A stretch of DNA of 64,000 bases from Methylacidiphilales bacterium (GTDB lineage: Bacteria > Verrucomicrobiota > Verrucomicrobiia > Methylacidiphilales > UBA1321): contig JAJSLI010000021.1 in NCBI GenBank assembly GCA_021272315.1, positions 27,293 to 91,292 on the forward strand. The letters run 5' to 3'. Below, piece by piece: positions 24,948 to 33,218 of the stretch. Under the pieces are notes generated by a model. That model had not been told where the DNA came from, did not search any database, and saw only the letters and a list, made by a program, of their open reading frames with translations. A program made the position numbers and the translations under genes. Each line of letters opens with the position of its first letter. Within the stretch, counting starts at the first letter, position 1.

Positions 24948-26222
24948 ATGAACACCGTGTTCAAAATTAACAATCCACAAACAGAGGCGCTTGCCTCGCC
25001 GCCAATTTCTCCATGGAAATTGGCGTTGATCGTGTTCGGCCCCGGCTTGGTGGTGATGCTGGCCGACACCGACGCCGGCAGCGCCATTGTGGCCGCGCAA
25101 AGTGGCGCGCAATGGGGTTATCGCCTGCTGCTGCTGCAACTGGTGCTCATTCCCATTCTTTTTATGGTGCAGGAATTGACCGTTCGGCTGGGACTGACCA
25201 CGCGCAAAGGACACGGAGAACTGATTGCCGAACATTTTGGCAAGGGCTGGGCCTGGCTCTCCGTCGGCACCTTGCTGGTGTCATGCGTGGGGGCCATGCT
25301 GACCGAATTTTCGGGCATCGCCGGCGTCGGATTGCTTTTTGGCGTTTCGCCGTGGATCAGCATCGGATTGACGGTGGTTTTTCTGGTGGTGGTGGTGGCA
25401 ACCGGAAGTTATCGGCAAGTGGAGGTGCTGGCGATACTCCTCGGCCTTTTTGAACTGGCCTTTGTCGCGGTTGCCTTTGTGTCGCATCCCAGCGGCAAGG
25501 CGATGCTCCAGGGCATGGCCCAAATGCCACTGGGCGACCGGCAATACCTGTTCCTATTGGCCAGCAACATGGGGGCGGTCATCATGCCGTGGATGATTTT
25601 CTATCAACAATCGGCAGTGGTGGACAAAGGACTCGATATTTCCCACCTCAAGCCCGCCCGATGGGATACCGCCATCGGGGCCGTTATAACCCAAAGCATC
25701 ATGGTGGCCATTCTGGTGCTTGCCGCCACGACCATCGGCGCCAAAAATCCCAATGCTTCTTTGGATACCGTGCAACAGATCGCCGATGCTTTGATTCCCT
25801 TCCTGGGCCCCTTTTGGGGCAAAATGATTTTTGCGTTGGGCATCTTGGGTGCGGCTTTGGTGGCGACCATCGTCGTTTCCCTCACGGCGGCCTGGGGCTT
25901 GGGGGAAGTGGCCGGTTACAAACGTTCCCTGGCGCACCATCCCTTTGAAGCGCCATGGTTCTACGGAATCTATGTGCTGAGCCTGTTGATTGGAGCGGGA
26001 ATCGTGCTCTCCGGCGTCAACTTGATCAAGCTCGCCATCGACGTGAATGTGATGAACGCCCTGCTGCTGCCCATCGTCCTGGGCTTTTTATTTCTATTGG
26101 CGCGCAAGGCGCTGCCGGAGCCTTGGCGGCTCAAAGGGTGGTATGCGTGGCTGCTTGGCGTGATCGTCCTGCTCACCGCCGGCTTGGGTGTGTACGCCGG
26201 CATCATGGGGATATGGCAGTAA
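24948..26222 (+). CDS. Divergent NRAMP-family divalent metal transporter
   Basis: 424 residues from the ATG at 24948 (a start five codons upstream is possible; GGGG lies at a better distance for this one). About eleven membrane helices. Helix 1 reads FGPGLVVMLADTDAGSAIVA where canonical NRAMP has the DPGN motif. Helix 6 has IMPWMIFYQQS in place of the canonical MPHN motif. Metal-site residues therefore differ from those of known Mn/Fe transporters, and the substrate may differ too. It sits beside iron and zinc genes, consistent with a metal-transport role. Confidence 0.82.
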   Translation: MNTVFKINNPQTEALASPPISPWKLALIVFGPGLVVMLADTDAGSAIVAAQSGAQWGYRLLLLQLVLIPILFMVQELTVRLGLTTRKGHGELIAEHFGKGWAWLSVGTLLVSCVGAMLTEFSGIAGVGLLFGVSPWISIGLTVVFLVVVVATGSYRQVEVLAILLGLFELAFVAVAFVSHPSGKAMLQGMAQMPLGDRQYLFLLASNMGAVIMPWMIFYQQSAVVDKGLDISHLKPARWDTAIGAVITQSIMVAILVLAATTIGAKNPNASLDTVQQIADALIPFLGPFWGKMIFALGILGAALVATIVVSLTAAWGLGEVAGYKRSLAHHPFEAPWFYGIYVLSLLIGAGIVLSGVNLIKLAIDVNVMNALLLPIVLGFLFLLARKALPEPWRLKGWYAWLLGVIVLLTAGLGVYAGIMGIWQ

Positions 26223-26314
26223 AACCACCAAGCGCTGCTGTCTCTGCCTTGGTTTAATGCAGAAACGAGTTTCTTCTTGTCCTCAGTCATCATTGTCAAT
26301 AGGAAGGCCCAAGT

Positions 26315-26740
26315 ATGAATAATATCCTCAAGTCTCTTCTTCTTGTCTTCGCGTTCGGCTTGGCCGCTTCTCTTACGGCCCGTGCCGACCATCCCTCCTA
26401 CCTCCACGCCCTGTCGGATTTGCGTCTCGCCCGCGCTTACGTCGCCTATGGAGACGCGGGTCCGCAAGGCGGCTACGTCATCCAGGAAATTGACCGCGCC
26501 ATCGGCGAGATCAAGGCGGCCGCGATTGATGACGGCAAAAATCTGGACGATCACCTCCCGATTGACGCCAATATTGATTTCCATGGCCGGTTTCATCGTG
26601 CCCTCGATCTCCTGAACCATGCCCACGGTGACGTGAACGAAGACGAAGATAATGGTTACGCCCAGGGATTAAAGCACCGCGCCCTGGAGCATATCGATAG
26701 GGCGCGCCACACTCTAAGAGACATCATCGCTGGCTGGTAA
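26315..26740 (+). CDS. Small exported helical protein
   Basis: 141 residues preceded by a good ribosome-binding site (AGGAAGG, 8 bases before ATG). Signal peptide MNNILKSLLLVFAFGLAASLTARA. The mature part is helical with many His and charged residues (HPSYLHALSDLRLARAYV, IDRAIGEIKAAAIDDGKN, LKHRALEHIDRARHTL). Similar short proteins occur in Acidobacteria and Verrucomicrobia as conserved hypotheticals. Role unknown; periplasmic. Confidence 0.75.
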   Translation: MNNILKSLLLVFAFGLAASLTARADHPSYLHALSDLRLARAYVAYGDAGPQGGYVIQEIDRAIGEIKAAAIDDGKNLDDHLPIDANIDFHGRFHRALDLLNHAHGDVNEDEDNGYAQGLKHRALEHIDRARHTLRDIIAGW

Positions 26741-26804
26741 AATCAGACTTCGTGCCGGGCTCATTCGGGTTGAGCACTTATATGAGTCCGGCTTTTGATT
26801 GTAA

Positions 26805-26831
26805 GCCGGAATCCACGCCGTGAATTCCGGC
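26805..26831. terminator. Hairpin between convergent genes
   Basis: GCCGGAATCCA and TGAATTCCGGC form an 11-bp stem with one G-T pair around a short GC loop, exactly between the convergent small exported protein and pal. No T-tract follows, so it may act as a bidirectional, weak or Rho-assisted terminator. Confidence 0.45.
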
Positions 26832-27368
26832 CTAGGGCTGGATGATCACGCCTACTTCGACGCGGCGATTTTTGGCGTAAGCCTCTTCCGTGTCGCCCTC
26901 CACCGCCGGGCGGTCCGCGCCATAGCTGTTGGTGAAGAGCGCGGACGCCGGAAGCCCGAGGCCGACCAGGTATTCACGCACCGAAAGCGCGCGCCGTTCG
27001 CCCAGCGCGCGGTTATATTCCGGCGTGCCCCGCTTGTCGGCGTGGCCCGCGAGGAAGAGGGAATGTCCCGGGTTGGCCTTGAACCAGTCGCTGACCGCCT
27101 GCAGCTTGGCCTGTTCCGCGGCCGGGATGGTCGAGCTGTCGAAGGCAAAATAAACCGTGTCCGACGCGAGCATCTGGTAATTCACGTCCCGATCCGGATT
27201 GAAATTGCCCCCCGGACGCGCATTTTCCTGGATCCCCGTGCTCAGCGTATCGCCGCCCGGCAGGGGGCTGTTGTCCTCATCCGAGCCGTTCTCCCCTTTG
27301 TGGCCGCTGCAGGCCGCCAGGACGAGGGTTGAAACGATCAGTAGAGAAGCGAGAAATCTTTTATTCAT
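26832..27368 (-). CDS. pal: Peptidoglycan-associated lipoprotein Pal
   Basis: 178 residues. Lipobox LAAC at about residues 17-20 marks lipidation. The C-terminal OmpA-like domain has VYFAFDSSTIPAAEQAKL, LAGHADKRGTPEYNRALGERRA and KNRRVEV, with the Asp and Arg that bind diaminopimelate. Pal tethers the outer membrane to peptidoglycan within the Tol system. Third gene of a tolA-like, tolB, pal series with 79 bp to tolB. Confidence 0.94.
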   Translation of the reverse strand: MNKRFLASLLIVSTLVLAACSGHKGENGSDEDNSPLPGGDTLSTGIQENARPGGNFNPDRDVNYQMLASDTVYFAFDSSTIPAAEQAKLQAVSDWFKANPGHSLFLAGHADKRGTPEYNRALGERRALSVREYLVGLGLPASALFTNSYGADRPAVEGDTEEAYAKNRRVEVGVIIQP

Positions 27369-27447
27369 GGAGATGGGTCGGAGGTTAAGGGATCAAACAG
27401 TCGATAATACAGATGTGGAGTTTGATTAGCAATAGGTTCTGCGTCGC

Positions 27448-28620
27448 TCAGCGCGTGACGGTTGGTTCCGAGCAGCCCGCCACGCCCATGTCGATCGGCA
27501 ACGATTGCCGCGACACGGTGTCGAGCAGGTAGAGGTGCCCGTCGTTGCTGTAAACCAGGTGCCGCGAGTCACGCGTCCAGGCCGGGTCCTGTCCCCCCGA
27601 GGTCGTGATCAACTCGGCGGTCCGCTTGGCGAGATCAAAAACCCCGATCTGGAACGACCCGCCGATTCGCGCGGTGAAGGCGATCCATTTCCCATCGGGC
27701 GACCAGTCCGGCTTCGTGCAGTAGGAATCCCCCGTCACCAGGTGGTCCCATTCCGAGACTCCCTGCGAGCTGCTGATGAAAAGTTGCGGGCTTCCCCGGT
27801 CGTCCGACGAATAGACCAACTGGTCGGCCGTGGGCGACCACGACGGCGACGTTTCCGATCCCCGCGTCCGCGTGATCCGGATCGGCGCTGAGTTGTCGAG
27901 GGGCAGTACGTAAATCTCCGGGTTGCCGTCCTTGCTCAGGGTCAGCGCGATTTTGCTCCCATCCGGCGAAAACGACGGGCCCGAGTTGATGCCCGGAAAA
28001 TAGGCGAACCGGTTCCGGTTCCCCGAGGCGATGTCGATCACGTAGACGTCCGGGTATCCGCTTTTGTACGAGGTATAGGCCAGCTTCGTTCCGTCCCAGC
28101 TATAGGCCGGGCTCGCGCAGATGACGTTGTCGTGGGTGATCGCCCGCGCATGCGCCCCGTCGATGTCGGCGAGGTAAAGTTCCTTCGAGCCGGTCGCATT
28201 GGCGATGAAGGCCAGCTTGCTCGAGGCGAAACCCGGCAGCCCCGTCACCGCCTGGGTGATCGCGTCCGCGAATTCGTGCGCCGCCGTGCGGCCCGTCCCG
28301 GGGAATGTCTTCCGGAAAACTTCCGCGCCTGTCTTTGCGTTCACCAGCCGGCCCGTCAGGCTCTCCTCCGTCGCGTTGCCGGTGGCGAGATAATCGCCGG
28401 TTCCACCCGCCACGGGCGAAATCATCCCCGTGCGCGTCAGGTCCCCGAGCATGATCTGCGTTATGGCATTGCCCTGGAGGCCGTTGATCGGGCCGATCCC
28501 CACTTGGACCAGCGGCGACACGTTCACGTTGACCTGTGCCTCCAGCCGCGGTCCGGCCGGGCCGAGCAGGGTGAGAAGCGGGAGGAGGACGAGGAGGAAT
28601 CGGGCAATGGATGGTTTCAC
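27448..28620 (-). CDS. tolB: TolB beta-propeller protein
   Basis: 390 residues with a signal peptide (about 28 residues). An N-terminal domain (about 30-130) precedes a six-bladed beta-propeller made of repeats such as ASPAYSWDGTKLAYTSYKSG, GPSFSPDGSKIALTLSKDG and KPDWSPDGKWIAFTARIGG. TolB is the periplasmic partner of Pal. It lies between the tolA-like gene (19 bp) and pal. Confidence 0.93.
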   Translation of the reverse strand: MKPSIARFLLVLLPLLTLLGPAGPRLEAQVNVNVSPLVQVGIGPINGLQGNAITQIMLGDLTRTGMISPVAGGTGDYLATGNATEESLTGRLVNAKTGAEVFRKTFPGTGRTAAHEFADAITQAVTGLPGFASSKLAFIANATGSKELYLADIDGAHARAITHDNVICASPAYSWDGTKLAYTSYKSGYPDVYVIDIASGNRNRFAYFPGINSGPSFSPDGSKIALTLSKDGNPEIYVLPLDNSAPIRITRTRGSETSPSWSPTADQLVYSSDDRGSPQLFISSSQGVSEWDHLVTGDSYCTKPDWSPDGKWIAFTARIGGSFQIGVFDLAKRTAELITTSGGQDPAWTRDSRHLVYSNDGHLYLLDTVSRQSLPIDMGVAGCSEPTVTR

Positions 28621-28639
28621 AATGGAATCTGGCTTAAAA

Positions 28640-29608
28640 TTAACGGGTCAAGTTGAAGTGGATGGAGATATCAGGTGGACAGCCATCCGGCAAGGGTTGA
28701 AGCAGATAGCCCAGGCTGCGCGCGGCGTCCAGCGCCGATTGGTCGTAGGCCTGGTTGCCCGAGGATTGCTGCAGCGTCACCAGTTCCGGCGGGACCCGTC
28801 CGTCCTTTTCCACATGGATCTGCACCACCGGGTTGACCGCCGTTTCATCTTCCAAGTCGGGATGCTGCCACTTGCTCATCACCTGGTCGTGGATCATGAG
28901 GTAAAAATCCTGGTACGGGTTCGCCTGCGAGTGCTCGGAGCCATCCTGCCCGACGTTCACCTGGTTGGCCGCGCCCGTCTGCTCCAGCTTCTGCCCCAGC
29001 CGGGCCGCGATCTCTTCCTTGCTCAGTCCCGTGGTCTCGGAATCCGGCGTGTTGGCGTTGAGCGTGGCATCCACCGGCTTCTTTTTCGGCTTCGGCTTGG
29101 CCGGTTTGTCCGTTGCGGGACCCTCCGCCAGGCTCAGGTCCGCCTTGGTCAGCTTCACCGCCGGCTTCGGTGGCTTCACCTCCGCCGTCTCCGGCGCTTC
29201 CGGCTTGATGATGACCGGCTTCGGTTTGACCGGCGCGGTTTGCGCGGCGGCCGGCGCGGGCGGCGGGGTGGCGTGGACTGAGGGAGCGGGCGTGGTCTGG
29301 CCGATCTTGGGCGCGGCCTGCGTCCCCGGCGTTCCCTTCACCGCCTGACCCTCCGGCAAAAGCGAAATGAATTGCTCCGGCGGCGGCGGAGCAGGCTCGT
29401 TCCGGTAGATCCAGATTGCCACGGCGATGGCCGCCGCGTGGAAAAGCGCGACGATGGCCACCCAGCGCCAGAAATTGCCGGTCTGCCGCTTCTCGATCTC
29501 TTCCTCCGGGTCGGGAGGCGGTTTGGAACGACGCAAATTCAGCCGGGTTTGTCTCTTGGTTCCGGGCAATCGCTTGGGCGGAGGATAACCCACGGGATGA
29601 TTAATCAC
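28640..29608 (-). CDS. TolA/TonB-like envelope protein
   Basis: About 322 residues. No ATG is available, so the start is a GTG at 29606-29608 or 29618-29620. A basic, Pro-rich cytoplasmic N-terminus, one membrane helix (WVAIVALFHAAAIAVAIWIY), then a long Pro/Ala/Lys-rich region and a C-terminal TonB/TolA-type domain (VVQIHVEKDGRVPPELVTL, ALDAARSLGYLLQP). Place before tolB and pal identifies it as the TolA-equivalent, although the C-terminus reads like TonB. No tolQ or tolR is nearby. Confidence 0.8.
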   Translation of the reverse strand: MINHPVGYPPPKRLPGTKRQTRLNLRRSKPPPDPEEEIEKRQTGNFWRWVAIVALFHAAAIAVAIWIYRNEPAPPPPEQFISLLPEGQAVKGTPGTQAAPKIGQTTPAPSVHATPPPAPAAAQTAPVKPKPVIIKPEAPETAEVKPPKPAVKLTKADLSLAEGPATDKPAKPKPKKKPVDATLNANTPDSETTGLSKEEIAARLGQKLEQTGAANQVNVGQDGSEHSQANPYQDFYLMIHDQVMSKWQHPDLEDETAVNPVVQIHVEKDGRVPPELVTLQQSSGNQAYDQSALDAARSLGYLLQPLPDGCPPDISIHFNLTR

Positions 29609-29750
29609 TTGCGAACACACTATAAGGTAGTCCGCCCAAAAGACCAGCCCGTATATGGTGTTCTTGGAAATGGTGCCCTGCGGACGGCGGTAACCGACTT
29701 TTATCCTGCGGCGGCTTTGCCAGCGCGGGAGAATCTGTTTAACGTGGGGT

Positions 29751-31124
29751 ATGACTCAGCCCGTTTGGTTCCGCCCGCTTGCCGCGCTTTTTCCGCGCGG
29801 AGTCGTCGTGAACGATGCCGCCGCGCTCTCCGCCCACGCGGGGGACGCCTGGTTTGCCAGCACGCTGCCGGAGGCCGTTGCCTTTCCGCGCCACGCCGCC
29901 GACGTCGCCAAGTTGTTGCGTTACGCCAACCGGAAAGGCATTCCCGTCACCGCGCGGGGCGCGGGGCGCGGCTACGTCGGGGGCTGCGTGCCGAAACGGG
30001 GCGGCATCGTCGTTTCATTCGCGCGGATGAACCGCATTCTCGAAATCAACCCCGTCGACGGCGTCGGCGTCGTCCAGCCCGGCGTCATCACCGGCGATTT
30101 CCAGGCGAAGACGCTCCAGCACGGCCTCCTCTACCCGCCCGATCCCGCCAGCCTGAAGGAATGCTCCCTCGGCGGCAACGTCGCCACCAACGCGGGCGGC
30201 CCGCGCTGCCTGAAATACGGCGTCACGCGCCACTACGTCCTCGGCCTCCAGGTCGTGCTCGCCGACGGCACGCTCGTCCGCGTCGGCGGACGCACGCAAA
30301 AGAACAAAAGCGGCTTCGATTTCGTCGGCCTTTTCGTCGGCGCGGAGGGCCTGCTCGGCCTGGTCACGGAAATCACCCTGCGGCTCATCCCCGTTCCGCC
30401 GGCCCGCGCCGTTCTCGCCGCCTCGTTCCGCAACGCGCCCGCCGCCGCCGCCGGCGTTCAGCACGTCTTCGAGCGGGGATTTCTCCCCTCCGCGCTCGAG
30501 ATGGCGGACCGGTTCACTCTCGAGGCCGCGCGCCGCCACCTCGGCTCGCAGCACCTCCCGCCCGGCGCCGCCCATCTTCTCGTCGAGATCGACGGCCAGC
30601 CCAATTCGGTCCACTCCGAGATCCACGCCCTCGCCGACATCCTCAGGTCGGGTGGCGCGCTCGACATCACCCTGGCCACGACCGAGCCCGAATGCGAACG
30701 CCTCTGGGGCCTGCGCCGCGAATTCTCCGCCTCGCTCAAGGCCACCGGCCTGACCAAGCTCAACGAGGACATCTGCGTGCCGCGCAGCCGCCTCGTCGAC
30801 CTCTTCGATTTCACCGCGCGCCTCCAGAAAAAATACGGCGTCGAGATCGCCTCCTTCGGCCACGCCGGCGACGGCAACATCCACGTCAATCTCATGGCCG
30901 ACCTCGCCGTGCCCGGCGTGAAGAAAAAGACCGACCGCGCGCTCGACGAACTCTTTCGCCAGATCATCGCCTGGGGCGGCGCCATCACCGGCGAGCACGG
31001 CATCGGGCTGGCCAAGCTGCCCTGGTGGCCGAAAGCCGCCTCGCCCGAGTTGCGCCGCCTGCACCGTCTGGTCAAGAAAGCCCTGGACCCGAAAGGCATC
31101 CTGAATCCCGGGAAGTTTGTTTAA
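29751..31124 (+). CDS. glcD: FAD-linked oxidase, glycolate oxidase GlcD family
   Basis: 457 residues. The N-terminal FAD-binding type 4 domain has PVTARGAGRGYVGGCVP and the nucleotide-binding CSLGGNVATNAGGPRCLKYG. The C-terminal FAD-oxidase domain has FGHAGDGNIHVNLMAD and the ending ITGEHGIGLAKLPW, with the HGIG His of the active site. Members oxidise 2-hydroxyacids such as glycolate or lactate. No GlcE/GlcF partner is present, so the exact substrate is open. GC-rich third positions match the host genome. Confidence 0.88.
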   Translation: MTQPVWFRPLAALFPRGVVVNDAAALSAHAGDAWFASTLPEAVAFPRHAADVAKLLRYANRKGIPVTARGAGRGYVGGCVPKRGGIVVSFARMNRILEINPVDGVGVVQPGVITGDFQAKTLQHGLLYPPDPASLKECSLGGNVATNAGGPRCLKYGVTRHYVLGLQVVLADGTLVRVGGRTQKNKSGFDFVGLFVGAEGLLGLVTEITLRLIPVPPARAVLAASFRNAPAAAAGVQHVFERGFLPSALEMADRFTLEAARRHLGSQHLPPGAAHLLVEIDGQPNSVHSEIHALADILRSGGALDITLATTEPECERLWGLRREFSASLKATGLTKLNEDICVPRSRLVDLFDFTARLQKKYGVEIASFGHAGDGNIHVNLMADLAVPGVKKKTDRALDELFRQIIAWGGAITGEHGIGLAKLPWWPKAASPELRRLHRLVKKALDPKGILNPGKFV

Positions 31125-31125
31125 A

Positions 31126-31163
31126 TGAAAAGATGCCTAGCCGCGTACCTGTCCCTTTTTTCC
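31126..31163 (-). repeat. Truncated copy of dispersed repeat family 2
   Basis: Read on the minus strand this contains GGGACAGGTAC, then AGGCATCTTTTCA, matching the start of the repeats at 55288 and 55424 with the middle shortened. It abuts the start codon of the AT-rich gene at 31165, marking a likely insertion boundary. Confidence 0.45.
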
Positions 31164-31164
31164 C

Positions 31165-31692
31165 ATGAATACACAGACAACTAAATTCTTAATAATAGCG
31201 CTAATTTTTCTGATCACCAGTGTAACTGTACCCGCCACGGGAGAGGCAGGAGATCTGGCTTGGGACAAAGAAATAGATGGCATTTTATTGGCGATAGAAT
31301 GGATAAAATGGACGGATAATAGCCGAGAGATGCAGGGCATTCGAATTCATCTGAAAAATGTCTCAGGAGTCACCAGATACTTCATAGAAGAAGGCTCTGA
31401 TCAAGGTTTTCATATTTTTTATGATAATTCAGATGGCACCGAAATGCAGTTGCACAAAGATGACGGCCCATCTGGAATACAGACTTATACCTACACGCCA
31501 GTAGCTAGTCCGATTAATCCGGGGCAGACGATAACGGTAATCGTGCATTTACATTCGGAACAGGAAGTCAAAATCGTCAGAACAACACCTATTGGCTGCT
31601 CTGTTATGGTATCGGATCCTGCCGCCGGAGGTTATAAAAAAATAAGAACTACTCCTCGGATGCTGACTGAAATTTCAGTTGCCCCATTTTGA
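31165..31692 (+). CDS. AT-rich secreted hypothetical protein
   Basis: 175 residues with a signal peptide (KFLIIALIFLITSVTVPATGEA). No family recognised; the mature part looks beta-rich with no cysteine pair (a single Cys near the C-terminus). Codon use and base composition (many AAA, ATA and ATT codons) differ sharply from the GC-rich neighbours, so recent transfer is likely. The upstream flank is a relic of a dispersed repeat and a toxin-antitoxin pair follows, so this is an accessory islet. Confidence 0.65.
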   Translation: MNTQTTKFLIIALIFLITSVTVPATGEAGDLAWDKEIDGILLAIEWIKWTDNSREMQGIRIHLKNVSGVTRYFIEEGSDQGFHIFYDNSDGTEMQLHKDDGPSGIQTYTYTPVASPINPGQTITVIVHLHSEQEVKIVRTTPIGCSVMVSDPAAGGYKKIRTTPRMLTEISVAPF

Positions 31693-31719
31693 AATCTAAA
31701 AGATGCCATGGTGATGGTC

Positions 31720-31743
31720 AAGGTGCCCTGAAGAGAGCACCTT
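31720..31743 (+). terminator. Hairpin after the AT-rich gene
   Basis: AAGGTGC and GCACCTT form a perfect 7-bp stem 27 bases after the stop codon, with a 10-base loop. No strong T-tract follows, so termination is plausible but not certain. Confidence 0.4.
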
Positions 31744-31826
31744 CTAAAGGGGTCAGTCCGTAGTATTGACACCACGTTTCCAAGCAAAGGCTTGCTTCCG
31801 CTGGTAAAACCGCCTAAATTTCGTCT

Positions 31827-32033
31827 GTGAGCCTCACCGAAATCCTCGAAGAACTTCCCAAGCTCAAAACGGAAGAGCGGGACACCATCCTTCACCGCAT
31901 CGAGGAGTTGGACGCCTTGGCCAGCCCGGAATTGTTGGCGGCCATCGACCAGGCGGAAGCCTTCCCCAGCGAGCACGATTTGCCGGCGGGAGAGGTGCGC
32001 CAGATGGTGAAGGCATGGGCGCATACCAGGTAG
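31827..32033 (+). CDS. Antitoxin-like addiction module protein
   Basis: 68 residues with a GTG start (MSLTEILEELPKLKTEERDTI). Acidic helical protein of the type described as addiction-module component, with an N-terminal helix pair and no obvious DNA-binding domain. It overlaps the downstream toxin gene by 19 bp, the usual arrangement for RelE/ParE cassettes. It should bind and neutralise that toxin. Confidence 0.7.
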   Translation: MSLTEILEELPKLKTEERDTILHRIEELDALASPELLAAIDQAEAFPSEHDLPAGEVRQMVKAWAHTR

Positions 32034-32326
32034 TCATTACCCCTTACGCCTCCGGCGACCTGGAGCGGATCGTCCGTTACATTGCGCGAAATAATCCCGA
32101 TGTGGCGCAGCAGTTCGGAGAAAAACTGGTGGATCGCGCCCTGAGCCTCAGTGAGACCGTGGTATGCCAAAGCGGCGGACGGTTGCCGAAGCGTCCCGGC
32201 GTGCGCAAACTGATCGAAGGCAACTACCTCATCCTCTACCGCGTTTTACCGGAACAAAACAAAGTCCGCGTGCTTCGGTTCTGGCATGGAGCGCAAGACC
32301 GCGCCAAACTCAGTCTGGGCGAGTAA
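32015..32326 (+). CDS. RelE/ParE-family toxin
   Basis: 103 residues. Typical ParE/RelE fold pattern: YQVVITPYASGDLERIVRYIA at the N-terminus, PGVRKLIEGNYLILYRVL in the middle and VRVLRFWHGAQDRA at the end. The last stretch is characteristic of the superfamily. Family members inhibit translation or gyrase. Overlaps the antitoxin gene, so synthesis is coupled. Host-like GC content, unlike the preceding AT-rich gene. Confidence 0.85.
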   Translation: MGAYQVVITPYASGDLERIVRYIARNNPDVAQQFGEKLVDRALSLSETVVCQSGGRLPKRPGVRKLIEGNYLILYRVLPEQNKVRVLRFWHGAQDRAKLSLGE

Positions 32327-32361
32327 AATGATGAGTGAAAAGGGGGACCAGCGCCAAAATT

Positions 32362-32856
32362 TCAAGTTATATCATCGCCAAAGATCGGTCCGGGCGGGTG
32401 GCCCTTTTTCTCGCGCAGAGCCTGCCGGATTTTTTCCAGCTCCTCGGTGCGATCGTCGGTTTCCTCCCACACTTCCTGGCTGACGTAAATCGGCGCCTTG
32501 GCCTGCGTCGCCAGCACCAGGCAGTCGCTGGGCCGCGCGTCGATCTCGATCAGCTTCGAGTGGATTTCGTTCTGGGCGCGCAGGATGATCCGGGCGAAAT
32601 AAGTGTTGCTGCGCAGTGCGTTGATGACGACCCGCTCCACCTTGATCTCGAAGGCGTTGAAGATGAAGCCGATCAACTCGTGCGTCAAGGGCCGCTCGTT
32701 GTGCTCGCCGCGCATCGACATCGCGATGGCCCGGCCCACGCTCGGCTCGACGTGAATGACGAAACTCTTTTGCTCGTTGCCGATGAAAATTGCCAGAGTG
32801 TGCTGGTCCGTGGGGAAAACATCGAAGACCTCCACTCGAACAATGTCAGTGTTCAC
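32362..32856 (-). CDS. Bifunctional nuclease-domain protein (DUF151)
   Basis: 164 residues from a GTG start (MNTDIVRVEVFDVFPTDQHT); no upstream ATG fits the family start. The DUF151 core has IFIGNEQKSFVIHVEPSVGRA, RPLTHELIGFIFNAF, YFARIILRAQNEIHSKLIEI and the hallmark IDARPSDCLVLATQAKAPIYV. Proteins with this domain have been reported as RNase/DNase, but the physiological role is unclear. C-terminus is charged. Confidence 0.88.
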   Translation of the reverse strand: MNTDIVRVEVFDVFPTDQHTLAIFIGNEQKSFVIHVEPSVGRAIAMSMRGEHNERPLTHELIGFIFNAFEIKVERVVINALRSNTYFARIILRAQNEIHSKLIEIDARPSDCLVLATQAKAPIYVSQEVWEETDDRTEELEKIRQALREKKGHPPGPIFGDDIT

Positions 32857-32941
32857 AAGCTATGTGTACCACCGCCGGGCACAAATGACAATGTCGGAAG
32901 GATTTCCTCCCCCGATTTTATCCGTGGAATTATCCGCGGAA

Positions 32942-33193
32942 TCAATCGACCGAAGGCGTGAAGCTCGGGCGGGGCAGGGCATTCGCCGGAGCCAGCGGTT
33001 GCGGCTTCGGAACGAGCGGGCACAAGGCCAGATCACCCTTGTAGTTGGCGACCACCCGCCCTGTTTGATCGTAGCAGGTGAAGGCGCTCTGCGTCACCGC
33101 CCGGGAGATGTGATCGAGCGTGACATCCACGCCCGAAACAAGTGCGAACAGCGCGATGACCAGCAAGGTGAGAACTTTGAGAAAACGTTTCAT
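32942..33193 (-). CDS. Small exported hypothetical protein
   Basis: 83 residues with a signal peptide or single membrane helix (KVLTLLVIALFALVSGVDV). The mature part has two Cys residues 17 apart (FTCYDQTGRVVANYKG ... LCPL), then a Pro-rich tail. Lies 25 bp after thiG on the same strand. No family recognised. The GC content and codon use match neighbours. Confidence 0.6.
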   Translation of the reverse strand: MKRFLKVLTLLVIALFALVSGVDVTLDHISRAVTQSAFTCYDQTGRVVANYKGDLALCPLVPKPQPLAPANALPRPSFTPSVD

Positions 33194-33218
33194 AACGTGG
33201 AAAAAATGTGAAGTCCAA

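Noticed and set aside
29372..31168. Long plus-strand frame of 598 codons over the GlcD gene
   Set aside because: It is Arg/Pro-rich noise in another frame of the GC-rich glcD gene, which has all family motifs in its own frame.
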